From Lachnospiraceae bacterium (GTDB taxonomy: Bacteria; Bacillota; Clostridia; Lachnospirales; Lachnospiraceae), in NCBI GenBank assembly GCA_014804785.1, contig JAAUZD010000026.1, forward strand, positions 366,357 through 430,356: DNA of 64,000 nt, in the 5' to 3' direction. The position numbers and the translations under genes are program-made. Below the pieces are notes generated by a model. That model did no database searches. It was not told the DNA's origin and worked only from the letters and a program-made list of their open reading frames with translations. Each line of letters starts with the position of its first letter. The stretch's first letter is position 1. Shown piece after piece: positions 52,788 to 62,801 of this stretch.

Positions 52788-54059
52788 ATGATTAAAAAAG
52801 AGATGATTGCCATGTTATTAGCAGGTGGTCAGGGAAGCAGGCTGGGCGTGCTTACATCTAAGGTGGCCAAGCCGGCGGTATCTTTTGGGGGGAAATACCG
52901 TATTATTGACTTCCCATTAAGCAACTGTATTAATTCTGGTGTGGATACAGTTGGAGTTCTGACGCAATACCAGCCCTTACGATTGAATACCCATATAGGA
53001 ATTGGTATTCCATGGGATCTGGATAGGAATATAGGCGGCGTAACAGTCCTCCCGCCCTATGAGAAGAGTACAAACAGCGAATGGTATACCGGTACCGCAA
53101 ATGCAATTTATCAGAATTTAGATTACATGGACAGCTTCAATCCGGAATACGTTCTGATACTTTCCGGAGATCACATATATAAGATGGATTACGAAGTCAT
53201 GCTGGATTTTCATAAGGAAAAGGGGGCAGATGTAACGATTGCAGTTATGCCGGTTCCTATGGAAGAGGCAAAACGGTTTGGAATCATGATTACAGATGAA
53301 AACAGAAAAATCACGGATTTCGAGGAAAAACCGGCAAATCCCAGAAGCAATCTGGCATCCATGGGAATTTACATCTTTAATTGGAAAACCTTGAAGGAAG
53401 CGCTGCTTGCCAATGCAGAACAGCCAGGATTGGATTTCGGCAAACATGTCATTCCTTATTGTCATGGTAAGGGTGATCCTCTTTACGCATATGAATTTAA
53501 TGGCTATTGGAAAGATGTGGGAACCTTGAATTCTTATTGGGAAGCAAATATGGAGCTGATCGACCTGGTTCCGGAATTCAATTTATATGAAGAATATTGG
53601 AAAATATACACAAAGAGCGAGAGCCTTCCTCCGCAATACATCGCCAACGATTCCGTGGTGGAGAGAAGTATAGTAGGAGAAGGAACAGATATTTACGGCA
53701 AGGTCTATAACTCAGTTATCGGCTGCGGCGTTACAATAGGGAAAAATACCATCATCCGGGATTCCATCATTATGAATAACACTGTGATTGGAGATGGGTG
53801 CGAACTTTATAAGGCAATCGTGGCAGAGGGCGCAGAGATTAAAGATGGTGTCAGGTTAGGTTATGGTGAAGAAGTTCCCAATGAGACAGATCCTCATATT
53901 TATAATAACGGTATTGTTACAATAGGAGAAAAGAGCGTAATACCGGCTGGAATTACGGTAGGCAAGAACTCCTGCATATTCGGAATTACTTCAAAAGAAG
54001 ATTACCCGGATAATAGTCTTGGAAGTGGAAAAACATTAATTAAGGCGGGTGAGGAATAG
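52788..54059 (+). CDS. glgC: Glucose-1-phosphate adenylyltransferase
   Basis: 423 aa from the ATG at 52788 (AGAGGTGATG upstream). The nucleotide-binding region [16 protein letters not shown] with [20 protein letters not shown] is typical, followed by [10 protein letters not shown] and the C-terminal left-handed beta-helix (about 300-400). It makes ADP-glucose for glycogen. The stop and the start of glgD overlap (TAGTG). GlgC and GlgD act together as in Bacillus and Clostridia. Confidence 0.96.
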   Translation: MIKKEMIAMLLAGGQGSRLGVLTSKVAKPAVSFGGKYRIIDFPLSNCINSGVDTVGVLTQYQPLRLNTHIGIGIPWDLDRNIGGVTVLPPYEKSTNSEWYTGTANAIYQNLDYMDSFNPEYVLILSGDHIYKMDYEVMLDFHKEKGADVTIAVMPVPMEEAKRFGIMITDENRKITDFEEKPANPRSNLASMGIYIFNWKTLKEALLANAEQPGLDFGKHVIPYCHGKGDPLYAYEFNGYWKDVGTLNSYWEANMELIDLVPEFNLYEEYWKIYTKSESLPPQYIANDSVVERSIVGEGTDIYGKVYNSVIGCGVTIGKNTIIRDSIIMNNTVIGDGCELYKAIVAEGAEIKDGVRLGYGEEVPNETDPHIYNNGIVTIGEKSVIPAGITVGKNSCIFGITSKEDYPDNSLGSGKTLIKAGEE

Positions 54060-55177
54060 TGAGAGCAATTGGTATAGTATTAGCAGGCGGAAACAGTTAT
54101 AGGATGAGAGAACTCTCACAGAAGAGAGCGGTGTGCGCCATGCCTATCGCAGGCAGTTATAGGAGCATTGATTTTGCGCTGAGCAATATGACAAACTCCC
54201 ATATTCAGAAGGTTGCTGTATTTACCCAGTATAACGCAAGAAGTCTGAATGAACATTTAAATTCATCTAAATGGTGGGACTTTGGACGCAAGCAGGGCGG
54301 TTTATATGTATTTACACCGGCGACTACGGCTGAGAGTAACTTCTGGTACAGGGGAACAGCGGATGCAATTGCACAGAATTTATCATTCTTAAAGACCAGT
54401 CATGAACCATATGTGGTGATTGCGTCCGGCGACTGTGTATACAAGCTGGATTACAATAAAGTACTTGAATATCATATAGCAAAGAAAGCAGACATTACAG
54501 TGGTATGCAAAGACATGCCTTCCAACGTAAATGTTGACAGATTCGGTACGATTAAGATGAACGAAGAAAGTCGTATTGAAGAGTTTGAAGAAAAACCGGT
54601 GGTGGCTAAATCCAACACGGTTTCCTGTGGTATCTATGTAGTCAGAAGACGTCAGCTCATAGAGATGATTGAGAAATGCGCGGAAGAAGACCGATATGAC
54701 TTTGTAAAGGATATTTTAATTCGGTATAAAAACATGAAGAGAATCTACGGATATAAGATTCAGGACTACTGGAGAAATATTGCAACTGTGGATGATTATT
54801 TCAGTACCAATATGGACTTCCTGAAGCCTGAAATAAGAGATTATTTCTTTAAGCAGTATCCGGATATTTATTCAAAGGTGGATGATTTGCCGCCTGCCAA
54901 ATACAACGTGGGTTCGCAGGTCAGAAACAGTCTTATTTCCAGTGGATGTATCATCAATGGTACAGTAGAAGATTCTGTAATCTTTAAGCAGGCATACATT
55001 GGAAATAACTGTTACATTAAGAATTCCATTATTTTAAATGATGTTTATATCGGCGATAACACACATATTGAGAATTGCATTGTGGAAAGCCGTGATACAA
55101 TCAGAGCCAATTCCTACCATACAGGTAATGATGGTATTAAGATTGTGCTGGAACGGAACGACAGATACGTTATGTAG
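54059..55177 (+). CDS. glgD: Glucose-1-phosphate adenylyltransferase regulatory subunit (GTG start)
   Basis: 372 aa. The start GTG overlaps the glgC stop. The same fold as GlgC is present, but the glycine-rich loop reads LAGGNSYRMRELSQKRA, lacking the catalytic GGxGxRL form, as in other GlgD proteins. The beta-helix C-terminus (GNNCYIKNSIILNDVYIGDN) is shorter. In B. stearothermophilus and Clostridia GlgD modulates GlgC activity. A hairpin AAACATG / CATGTTT lies just after the stop (55185-55203). Confidence 0.93.
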   Translation: MRAIGIVLAGGNSYRMRELSQKRAVCAMPIAGSYRSIDFALSNMTNSHIQKVAVFTQYNARSLNEHLNSSKWWDFGRKQGGLYVFTPATTAESNFWYRGTADAIAQNLSFLKTSHEPYVVIASGDCVYKLDYNKVLEYHIAKKADITVVCKDMPSNVNVDRFGTIKMNEESRIEEFEEKPVVAKSNTVSCGIYVVRRRQLIEMIEKCAEEDRYDFVKDILIRYKNMKRIYGYKIQDYWRNIATVDDYFSTNMDFLKPEIRDYFFKQYPDIYSKVDDLPPAKYNVGSQVRNSLISSGCIINGTVEDSVIFKQAYIGNNCYIKNSIILNDVYIGDNTHIENCIVESRDTIRANSYHTGNDGIKIVLERNDRYVM

Positions 55178-55279
55178 TGCACTCAAACATGAGCAACATG
55201 TTTCGCATTCGACGGGAGGCCAAACGTTAATCATAGGTGGGGTTCAGATATTAAATGACTGACTAAGGGGGACAAGAAA

Positions 55280-55552
55280 ATGCAAATTACAGATGTAAGA
55301 GTGAGAAAGATTACAAAAGAGGGCAAGATGCGCGCCATTGTTTCTATTACCATCGACGAGGAGTTTGTGATCCATGATATCAAGGTAATAGAAGGCGATA
55401 AAGGATTGTTTATAGCAATGCCCAGTAAAAAGACCACGGATGGTGAATACAGGGATATCGCCCATCCCATTAATTCTGCTACGAGGGAAAAGATACAGGC
55501 GATTATTGTGGAACGGTATCAGAAAGCGCTGTTAGAACCGGATGAGGAATAG
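55280..55552 (+). CDS. spoVG: Septation/RNA-binding protein SpoVG
   Basis: 90 aa, full length. The SpoVG pattern is clear: [32 protein letters not shown] and [11 protein letters not shown], then [20 protein letters not shown] lies 9 nt upstream of the ATG. SpoVG binds nucleic acids and affects sporulation and capsule or virulence genes in various Bacillota. It is next to glgD here, where B. subtilis has it between purR and glmU. A terminator follows. Confidence 0.96.
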   Translation: MQITDVRVRKITKEGKMRAIVSITIDEEFVIHDIKVIEGDKGLFIAMPSKKTTDGEYRDIAHPINSATREKIQAIIVERYQKALLEPDEE

Positions 55553-55563
55553 GAAAGACGAGA

Positions 55564-55592
55564 AGGGGGTCATCGGAAGATGATCCCTTTTT
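55564..55592 (+). terminator. Terminator after spoVG
   Basis: GGGGTCATC / GATGATCCC (55566-55574 with 55579-55587) around a GGAA loop, followed by TTTTT. Confidence 0.9.
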
Positions 55593-55657
55593 ATGTCCAA
55601 AAGATACCCCCGCAGGACGCCGGCAAACATTTTGCCTGATTATTTAAAATACAATGT

Positions 55658-55692
55658 CTAGGGAAACGCTGATTAAAGCACTTTCCTATAAG
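55658..55692. repeat. Short copy of the hairpin repeat
   Basis: Starts CTAGGGAAACGCTGATTAAA and ends GCACTTTCCTATAAG. Related to 39652-39779 and 47532-47566. The rest of the gap 55593-55861 holds the pth promoter and nothing else I can support. Confidence 0.65.
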
Positions 55693-55733
55693 ATTCCATA
55701 CGGATAGAAAATTTGATTGTTAGAGCAAACCTA

Positions 55734-55763
55734 TTTACTTAAAAGAAAAAGATATGCTATTAT
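55734..55763 (+). promoter_or_regulatory. Promoter of pth
   Basis: TTTACT (55734-55739), 18 bp, TATTAT (55758-55763). Confidence 0.5.
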
Positions 55764-55861
55764 GGCAGAGTAGCATTTTAGAGTAAAGCATTCATCATGC
55801 GTACCACATACCACACCCCTCCTTTCACATTTCACCTCAAAAAACAAGAAAGGACTAAGCC

Positions 55862-56437
55862 ATGTTCATTATAGCAGGACTCGGAAACCCAACAAAAGAA
55901 TATGATAATACAAGACACAACATCGGCTTTGCCGCAATCGATGCCTTGGCGGACAAGTACAATATCTCCGTCATGGATGTCCGAAACAAAGCCCTGACTG
56001 GAAAAGGTATCATAAATGGGCAGAAAGTGATTCTGGTAAAGCCTCTCACCTTTATGAACCTAAGCGGTGAAAGTATCCGTCCTCTGGCGGATTACTATAA
56101 AATTGATGTGGAAACACAGCTGCTCGTGATTTCTGATGATATCACCCTGCCGCCGGGACAGATACGGGTGAGAAAAAAAGGAAGCGCCGGTGGGCATAAC
56201 GGGCTTAAAAATATTATCAAGAATTTGGGCAGTGAAGGTTTTCAGCGGATTCGTATAGGAGTCGGTGAAAAACCGAAAGGATATGATCTGGCAGATTATG
56301 TGCTGGGGCATTTTTCCAAAGAGGAAAAGCCGCTTATGGAAGAAGGCGTGCAGAAAGCAGTAAAAGCGGCAGAAATCATGCTGACAGGTGACACGAATCA
56401 GGCAATGAATGAATTTAACCGCAAGGTCTCAATGTGA
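55862..56437 (+). CDS. pth: Peptidyl-tRNA hydrolase
   Basis: 191 aa, standard length. Conserved residues: the N-terminal GLGNPTKEYDNTRHNIGF with the catalytic His (H20), the Asn in PLTFMNLSGES, DDITLPPGQIRVRKKGSAGGHNGLKNI with the Asp and His of the active site. It releases peptides from peptidyl-tRNA. GAAAGGAC precedes the ATG. Followed 22 bp later by mfd, the same order as in many Firmicutes. Confidence 0.97.
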   Translation: MFIIAGLGNPTKEYDNTRHNIGFAAIDALADKYNISVMDVRNKALTGKGIINGQKVILVKPLTFMNLSGESIRPLADYYKIDVETQLLVISDDITLPPGQIRVRKKGSAGGHNGLKNIIKNLGSEGFQRIRIGVGEKPKGYDLADYVLGHFSKEEKPLMEEGVQKAVKAAEIMLTGDTNQAMNEFNRKVSM

Positions 56438-56459
56438 GAGTTGAAAGGAAAAGGTATAC

Positions 56460-59400
56460 ATGAGAGCATTAACAGCGCCTTTAGAGGAACTGGGAGAATT
56501 CCTTGAGATAAAGGAGAAACTGGAAAAGGGTATGGTTTCGGCAGCACTGACCGGCTGTGTGGAATCCCAGAAACTTCATATGATATATGGTATTGGCGAT
56601 GGGTTTAAACATAAGCTTATCGTTACTTTCAGCGACCTCAAAGTGAAGGAGCTGGTGGAGGACTATCGCCTTTATGACAGAAATGTGACATCGTATCCTG
56701 CCAAGGATTTAATTTTTTATCAGGCGGACATCCATGGAAATCAGTTGGTGACAGAGCGCATTAAGTGCCTTAGGCGTATGCTTGAGGGAAAGCCGGTTAC
56801 AGTGGTCACTACCTTCAGCAGTCTGATGGCACCTCAGATTCCCCTTTCTGCTTGGAAGGAGCATCTTCTTACCATTGATGGAAAAAGTCAGTTGGATGAA
56901 AGAAAATTAGCGGAACGTCTGATAGAAATGGGATATGAAAAGAATTATCAGGTGGAAGCGCCGGGGCAGTTCAGTATCCGGGGCGGCATTGTGGACATTT
57001 TTGATTTGACGGAAGAAAATCCCTATCGTATTGAATTGTGGGGAGACGAAATTGAATCTATCCGCAGCTTTGATGTACTGAGCCAGCGTTCCATCGAAAA
57101 GCTTTCCTGCATTACGATCTATCCTGCCGGCGAAATGCTGCTTTCCCCTGAACGACTGAAAAAGGGTATGGATAAGATTGAAAAGGAAGGAAAATCTTTC
57201 AGTGAAAAACTGAGGAAAGAGTTTCATACGGAAGAGGCGCACAGGGTGGAAACTCAGATTAAGGAAATGAAGGAACAGGTCTATGAATTTCAGAATCTGG
57301 TTAATCTGGATTCCTATGTGCATTATTTTTATGAGGATACGGTTTCTTTTCTGGAGTTATTCGACAAAAACACTACCTGCGTTTTTGTGGATGAACCTGC
57401 AAGGGTTAGGGAACATGCAGATGCAGTGGAGTTAGAGTTTAGAGAAAGCATGATGCACCGTGTGGAAAAAGGCTATATTCTTCCAGGGCAGATGAAACTT
57501 TTATATTCAGTGGAAGAAACGGCGGCGAAGATGCAGCAGGGGAGAATCGTGACCTTGGCGTCGCTGGAACTGAAAAATACGCTGTTTAAAGTTGACAAAA
57601 AGGCAGATATTTCCGTTAAGAGCATTTCTTCCTATAACAATAGTTTTGAAGCGCTGGTGCAGGATTTAAAGCGCTATAAAAAGAATGGATATAAGATGCT
57701 GCTCTTATCCGGTTCCAGAACCAGGGCGGCGAGGCTTGCACAGGATCTGCGGGATGAAGGGCTGACCGCCTTTTACACCGAGGATCCGGACAGGGAAGTG
57801 CAGCCTGGGGAAATCATGACATTTTATGGCAGAGTGATGAAGGGATTTGAATATCCGCTGCTTAAGTTTGTGATTATCTCGGAAAGTGATATTTTTGGCG
57901 CTGATAAAAAGAAAAAGAAAAAAAAGAAAACCTATGAGGGACGCAAAATCAATGACTTTAATGAATTGAAAGTGGGAGATTATGTGGTTCATGAGAACCA
58001 TGGGCTTGGCATTTATAAAGGCATTGAGAAGGTGGAAATAGAAAAGGTCGTAAAGGATTATATCAAGATTGAATACCGGGACGGCGGCAATCTGTATGTG
58101 CTGGCAACAGGTCTGGATGTAATACAGAAGTACGCGTCGGCTGACGCAAAACGTCCTAAACTGAATAAGCTTGGAACCCAGGAGTGGAACCGCACGAAGA
58201 GTAAAGTGAAGGAAGCTGCTGGAGAGGTGGCAAGAGATCTGGTGGAATTGTATGCGGCGCGTCAGCAGAAAAACGGATTTCAATATGGGAAAGATACGGT
58301 CTGGCAGAAAGAGTTTGAGGAGATGTTTCCCTTTGAGGAGACGGAAGATCAGATTGCAGCAATTATGGCGACCAAAAAAGACATGGAAAGCAGTAAGATA
58401 ATGGATCGCCTGATCTGCGGGGATGTGGGCTACGGTAAGACGGAAATTGCCATCCGTGCCGCATTTAAAGCAGTTCAGGAGGGGAAGCAGGTGGTTTATC
58501 TGGTTCCCACTACCATTCTGGCGCAGCAGCACTACAATACCTTTGTCCAGCGAATGAAAGATTTCCCGGTGCGCGTGGATATGCTGTCCCGGTTCAGGAC
58601 AAATGCGGAGCAGAAAAAGACGGTGGAGGACCTGAAAAAGGGATTTGTGGATATTGTAATCGGCACTCACAGAGTCTTATCTGCGGATGTGATCTATAAG
58701 GATCTGGGGCTTCTGATTATTGATGAGGAACAGCGATTTGGTGTTTCCCATAAAGAGAAGATTAAAAAGATGAAGGAAAATATAGATGTGCTGACGTTGA
58801 CGGCAACGCCCATCCCCAGAACGCTTCACATGAGTCTTGTGGGGATCCGGGACATGAGTGTGCTGGAGGAAGCGCCGGGTGACAGAATGCCGATTCAGAC
58901 TTATGTACTGGAGTATAATGAAGAGATGGTCAGGGAAGCGATTGTGCGCGAACTGTCCAGAAATGGTCAGGTGTACTATGTTTACAACAGAGTGAACAAC
59001 ATTGCAGATGTGGCAGCCACGATTCAGAGCCTGGTGCCGGAGGCAGTCGTTGCATTTGCTCATGGGCAGATGCAGGAGCGTGAACTGGAACGCATTATGT
59101 ATGAATTTATCAATGGGGAGATCGATGTACTGGTTTCCACGACGATTATTGAGACGGGACTTGATATTTCCAATGTAAATACGATGATCATCCATGATTC
59201 TGATAATATGGGTCTTTCCCAGTTGTATCAGCTGCGGGGGAGAGTGGGCAGAAGCAATCGGACTGCCTATGCCTTCCTGATGTACAAGCGGGATAAAATG
59301 TTAAAGGAAGTGGCGGAAAAGAGACTTGCTGCCATCAAAGAATTTACCGACTTGGGGAGCGGATTTAAGATTGCCATGCGCGATCTGGAAATCCGCGGCG

Positions 59401-59978
59401 CTGGGAATCTGCTGGGAGCAAAGCAACATGGACATATGCAGGCGGTTGGATATGATCTGTACTGCAAGATGTTAAATGAGGCAGTAAAGAGCCTGAAGGG
59501 AATCAGCACGGTGGAAGATTTCAATACTTCTGTGGATCTTGATGTGGATGCGTTCATACCGCCCGCTTATATCGTGAATGAGATCCAGAAGCTGGATATT
59601 TATAAGCGGATCGCCGGAATTGAGAACCAATCAGAGTGCGACGATATGAAGGAAGAACTTCTAGACCGGTTTGGGGAGATGCCTGTTGCAGTGGAAAGTC
59701 TGTTCCGCATATCTATGATACGCGTCAATGCGCACAAACTTTATATTACGGATATAAAAGGGAAAAACGGGGAGATTCAGTTTACTCTGAAAGCGGATGC
59801 AAAGATATATGCAGAAAGGATCCCTCAGTTCCTTAAGGGGAATGAAAAGTTGTCCTTTAACTATAAAATGGCAAGCTTCTTGCTTCGATACAAAAAATGC
59901 GGCATGGTGGAAAAGGATGCGCAGATTCTATTAGAGCTGACGGAAAATCTTCTGAGAGACATGGAGGTTCTTTGTTAA
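56460..59978 (+). CDS. mfd: Transcription-repair coupling factor
   Basis: 1172 aa, usual length. The UvrB-homology region is in the first third (VEAPGQFSIRGGIVDIFDLTEENPYRIE in parts), the RNA-polymerase interaction domain near 490-560 (VGDYVVHENHGLGIYKGIEK), and the translocase with Walker A CGDVGYGKTEIA, IIDEEQRFGV, LTATPIPRTLHMSL and ETGLDISNVNTMIIHDSDNMGL with QLRGRVGRS. It removes stalled RNA polymerase and recruits UvrA. Eight consecutive Lys codons (57907-57930) precede the interaction domain. Preceded by GAAAGGAAAAGG. Confidence 0.97.
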   Translation: MRALTAPLEELGEFLEIKEKLEKGMVSAALTGCVESQKLHMIYGIGDGFKHKLIVTFSDLKVKELVEDYRLYDRNVTSYPAKDLIFYQADIHGNQLVTERIKCLRRMLEGKPVTVVTTFSSLMAPQIPLSAWKEHLLTIDGKSQLDERKLAERLIEMGYEKNYQVEAPGQFSIRGGIVDIFDLTEENPYRIELWGDEIESIRSFDVLSQRSIEKLSCITIYPAGEMLLSPERLKKGMDKIEKEGKSFSEKLRKEFHTEEAHRVETQIKEMKEQVYEFQNLVNLDSYVHYFYEDTVSFLELFDKNTTCVFVDEPARVREHADAVELEFRESMMHRVEKGYILPGQMKLLYSVEETAAKMQQGRIVTLASLELKNTLFKVDKKADISVKSISSYNNSFEALVQDLKRYKKNGYKMLLLSGSRTRAARLAQDLRDEGLTAFYTEDPDREVQPGEIMTFYGRVMKGFEYPLLKFVIISESDIFGADKKKKKKKKTYEGRKINDFNELKVGDYVVHENHGLGIYKGIEKVEIEKVVKDYIKIEYRDGGNLYVLATGLDVIQKYASADAKRPKLNKLGTQEWNRTKSKVKEAAGEVARDLVELYAARQQKNGFQYGKDTVWQKEFEEMFPFEETEDQIAAIMATKKDMESSKIMDRLICGDVGYGKTEIAIRAAFKAVQEGKQVVYLVPTTILAQQHYNTFVQRMKDFPVRVDMLSRFRTNAEQKKTVEDLKKGFVDIVIGTHRVLSADVIYKDLGLLIIDEEQRFGVSHKEKIKKMKENIDVLTLTATPIPRTLHMSLVGIRDMSVLEEAPGDRMPIQTYVLEYNEEMVREAIVRELSRNGQVYYVYNRVNNIADVAATIQSLVPEAVVAFAHGQMQERELERIMYEFINGEIDVLVSTTIIETGLDISNVNTMIIHDSDNMGLSQLYQLRGRVGRSNRTAYAFLMYKRDKMLKEVAEKRLAAIKEFTDLGSGFKIAMRDLEIRGAGNLLGAKQHGHMQAVGYDLYCKMLNEAVKSLKGISTVEDFNTSVDLDVDAFIPPAYIVNEIQKLDIYKRIAGIENQSECDDMKEELLDRFGEMPVAVESLFRISMIRVNAHKLYITDIKGKNGEIQFTLKADAKIYAERIPQFLKGNEKLSFNYKMASFLLRYKKCGMVEKDAQILLELTENLLRDMEVLC

Positions 59979-60059
59979 AATGCCTATATCCAAAAAAAAT
60001 GAAATAGTGTAAAATAAGAAACAGAGTAGCTTTTTTACGGACATCCGGAGGGATAGGAT

Positions 60060-61835
60060 ATGGATATTTTTAGTGTACTGACGATGATTGGCGGACTGGC
60101 TTTGTTTTTGTATGGTATGAAGGTTTTGGGAGAGGGACTTAAAAAAGCGTCTGGCGGAAAACTGGAAATTATTTTGGAAAAGCTCACTTCCAATAAGCTG
60201 ATGGCGATTCTTTTAGGGGCTGGCGTAACGGCAATCATCCAGTCTTCCTCGGCAACGACTGTTATGGTGGTAGGTTTTGTCAATTCAGGTATTATGAAGC
60301 TTTCCCAGGCAATAGGCGTTATTTTGGGCGCAAATGTTGGTACTACAGTGACATCATGGCTACTCAGTCTGACTGGAGTAGAGGGGGGATCAAGCTTTCT
60401 TCTCCAATTTCTCAAACCGTCTTCCTTTTCTCCGATTCTGGCAATGATAGGCGTAGCCATGCTGAGTACGGGCAAAAAAGAGAGGCATAAGGCTGCTGCT
60501 ACCATTCTGATTGGATTTGGAGTTCTTATGATTGGAATGGATACCATGTCGAATGCGGTAAAGCCTTTGGCAGAAAATGCTGAATTTACCAATATGCTTC
60601 TTATGTTCTCAAACCCGGTGCTAGGTATGCTGATTGGTCTTGTGCTCACAGCAGTGATTCAGTCATCCTCTGCATCCATCGGTATCTTGCAGGCACTGTG
60701 CGTTTCGGGTGCAGTCAGTTATTCAACAGCGATTCCTATTATTATGGGGCAGAATGTGGGAGACTGCATAGCCGCGCTCCTTTCCAGTGCAGGTGCAGGA
60801 AAGCAGGCAAAGAGGGCGGCGCTGATTGGTCTTTACTATAAATTGATAAAAGCAGTAGGCTTCATGGCTATTTTTTATACATTAGATGCAGTGTTTCATT
60901 TTGCATTTTTAAACAGCCCGGCAAGCGCCCTTGGGGTTGCCGTGATACATACAGCATTTAATGTGATATCAGTCATTCTCATGTATCCGTTTACATGGGT
61001 GCTGGAGAAGCTGGCATATTTGACAATTCCTGAAAGCGCTGAGGAAACACAGATATTAGAAGCGACAAAGAAAGAAATTCAGATCCTGGATCCCAGATTT
61101 CTGGACACACCCAGAATTGCGCTTGAGCAGTGTAAGAATGCGGCTGTTGATATGGCGAACTATGCGAAGGATGCGCTGTTTATGGCAATTGGTCTGATGG
61201 ACAAGTTTGACAAAAAAACATCTGAAAAGGTGATAGATCTTGAGGAACTAGTGGATTATTATGAAGATGAGCTGGGTTCCTATCTGGTAAAGTTAAGCAG
61301 CAAGCATCTTACAGCCAAAGACAGTCAGGAACTGTCCATTCTGCTTCATTGTATCGGTGATTTTGAGAGGATTTCGGATCACGCAATCAATATCATGGAA
61401 TCTGCCAAGGAAATGTATGAAAAAGATTTATACTTTTCAAAGAAGGCCGAGGAAGAACTGGAAGTCTTTACAAAGGCAATTAAAGAGATCATTAACACAT
61501 CCATCACTGTCTTCCAAGAAGAGGATTTGAATCTGGCACGTATGGTTGAACCATTGGAGGAGGTGATTGACCATCTCAACTCCGAAATCAAGAAACGTCA
61601 TATTAAGAGACTGCGCAAAGGAAAATGTACGATTGAGATGGGATTTGTCCTTTCAGACATTACAACGAATTACGAAAGGGTGTCTGATCATTGTTCCAAT
61701 ATAGCGCTCTGTCTTCTTCAGTTGAATGAAGAAAATTTTGACACTCATGAATATCAGATCAACTTATCAAGTAAAGATAATGTGGCATTTATGGAGAAAG
61801 TAAAGCAGCTGCGTGAATGTTATGCTTTGCCATAA
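60060..61835 (+). CDS. Na/Pi cotransporter family protein with PhoU-like C-terminus
   Basis: 591 aa. Two inverted transport repeats contain IIQSSSATTVMVVGF (about 59-73) and AVIQSSSASIGILQAL (about 199-214), the QSSSA signature of NptA-like phosphate transporters. After the last membrane segments (about 295) comes a cytoplasmic helical region (about 350-560) resembling PhoU (MEPLEEVIDHLN, DFERISDHAINIME). GGAGGGATAGG precedes the ATG. Likely phosphate uptake; a regulatory role of the PhoU-like part is inference. Confidence 0.9.
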   Translation: MDIFSVLTMIGGLALFLYGMKVLGEGLKKASGGKLEIILEKLTSNKLMAILLGAGVTAIIQSSSATTVMVVGFVNSGIMKLSQAIGVILGANVGTTVTSWLLSLTGVEGGSSFLLQFLKPSSFSPILAMIGVAMLSTGKKERHKAAATILIGFGVLMIGMDTMSNAVKPLAENAEFTNMLLMFSNPVLGMLIGLVLTAVIQSSSASIGILQALCVSGAVSYSTAIPIIMGQNVGDCIAALLSSAGAGKQAKRAALIGLYYKLIKAVGFMAIFYTLDAVFHFAFLNSPASALGVAVIHTAFNVISVILMYPFTWVLEKLAYLTIPESAEETQILEATKKEIQILDPRFLDTPRIALEQCKNAAVDMANYAKDALFMAIGLMDKFDKKTSEKVIDLEELVDYYEDELGSYLVKLSSKHLTAKDSQELSILLHCIGDFERISDHAINIMESAKEMYEKDLYFSKKAEEELEVFTKAIKEIINTSITVFQEEDLNLARMVEPLEEVIDHLNSEIKKRHIKRLRKGKCTIEMGFVLSDITTNYERVSDHCSNIALCLLQLNEENFDTHEYQINLSSKDNVAFMEKVKQLRECYALP

Positions 61836-61932
61836 GATATTAAATTAATATTTATAGTCCGGTTTATTGGACTGCTGTAATGTTATTCTGAATATAACAA
61901 GGAAATTACTCAGAATGACAGGAGGCAGTATG

Positions 61933-62034
61933 ATGAAGGGATATGTGGTAAACAATGGTTATATGGGATTTGTAAATGGAAGTTATATGCTGTTTGCCAG
62001 TGAGGAGGATTATCTGGACTATCTGGAAAACTAG
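61933..62034 (+). CDS. Small conserved-looking protein, 33 aa
   Basis: 33 codons from the ATG at 61933, with AGGAGG 7 nt upstream (an ATG at 61930 is only 4 nt away). The sequence is compact and patterned: KGYVVNNGYMGFVNGSYMLF, then ASEEDYLDYLEN. It is Tyr/Gly-rich in the first part and acidic at the end. Strong RBS and codon pattern support translation. It stands between the transporter gene and the DNA glycosylase gene with its own site. No family known to me. Confidence 0.7.
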   Translation: MKGYVVNNGYMGFVNGSYMLFASEEDYLDYLEN

Positions 62035-62089
62035 CGTGTTGTGTCATTTGATTTCAATAAAATGACGCAGAACATAGGAGGAATTTGAA

Positions 62090-62623
62090 ATGACAAGGCG
62101 CCTTAAAAGGGATGTGCTTGAACAGCCTGCAACCCAGCTCGCGCCGGAACTACTGGGTATGCTTTTATGCAGAAGAACAGCGCAGGGGGTCCTCAAATAC
62201 AGAATCATGGAGACGGAGTGTTACTTCGGAGAGGAGGATACTGCCTGTCATGCCAGTAAAGGAAAGACAGACAGGACGAAGGTTCTGTACGAAAAGGGCG
62301 GAACGGCTTATATCTATCTCTGCTATGGCATTCATTCATTGTTTAACGTTGTCAGCGGCAAAGAGGGACATCCTGAGGCTGTGCTGATACGCGGTGTCAC
62401 AGAATATAACGGACCTGGGAAGCTTACCCGTGCCATGGAGATAGACAGAGATTTAAATTATGAAGATATGGCAGTATCGGATCGATTGTGGTTGGAGGAC
62501 GACGGCTGCAGACCGGAATACGTGACTGCTAAAAGAGTTGGAATTGATTATGCTACAGAAGAGTACAGGGATATCTTGTGGCGGTTTATTGTGAATGACG
62601 GAAAATACAAGCCGGCTAAATAA
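62090..62623 (+). CDS. 3-methyladenine DNA glycosylase (AAG/MPG family)
   Basis: 177 aa, slightly short for the family (190-210). Active-site pattern YRIMETECYFGEEDTACHASKG with the catalytic Glu (residue 44), and YIYLCYGIHSLFNVVSG, and VLIRGVTE. The family flips out and removes alkylated purines. AGGAGG lies 8 nt before the ATG. Not in an operon with a clear partner. Confidence 0.92.
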   Translation: MTRRLKRDVLEQPATQLAPELLGMLLCRRTAQGVLKYRIMETECYFGEEDTACHASKGKTDRTKVLYEKGGTAYIYLCYGIHSLFNVVSGKEGHPEAVLIRGVTEYNGPGKLTRAMEIDRDLNYEDMAVSDRLWLEDDGCRPEYVTAKRVGIDYATEEYRDILWRFIVNDGKYKPAK

Positions 62624-62645
62624 AGCGCCTAAAGAGGGGAAAGCC

Positions 62646-62801
62646 ATGTTGGAAGTTATTTACGAACAGGGAACATCGCGAAAATCGCATACATGAAAAG
62701 AGTTATATGATTTGGAGGGAAATTCGCAGGATGAAGATGTTTTTGATGACGGATTTGCTTCTTTTTTTAGTAATTTCCTGAAAAAAAACAGAATTTTATG
62801 A
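62646..62801 (+). pseudogene. Small reading frame interrupted by an in-frame TGA
   Basis: ATG at 62646 after GAGGGGAAAGCC. The frame reads MLEVIYEQGTSRKSHT, then a TGA (62694-62696), then stays open as KELYDLEGNSQDEDVFDDGF and SFFSNFLKKNRIL to a TGA at 62799. Both halves look protein-like and share one frame, so a small acidic gene seems to have acquired a stop. No selenocysteine insertion element was found. Codons 17 and on have no other start. Confidence 0.5.

Noticed and set aside
57705..58670. 321-codon open frame on the minus strand in mfd
   Set aside because: It is antisense to mfd and has no motif.
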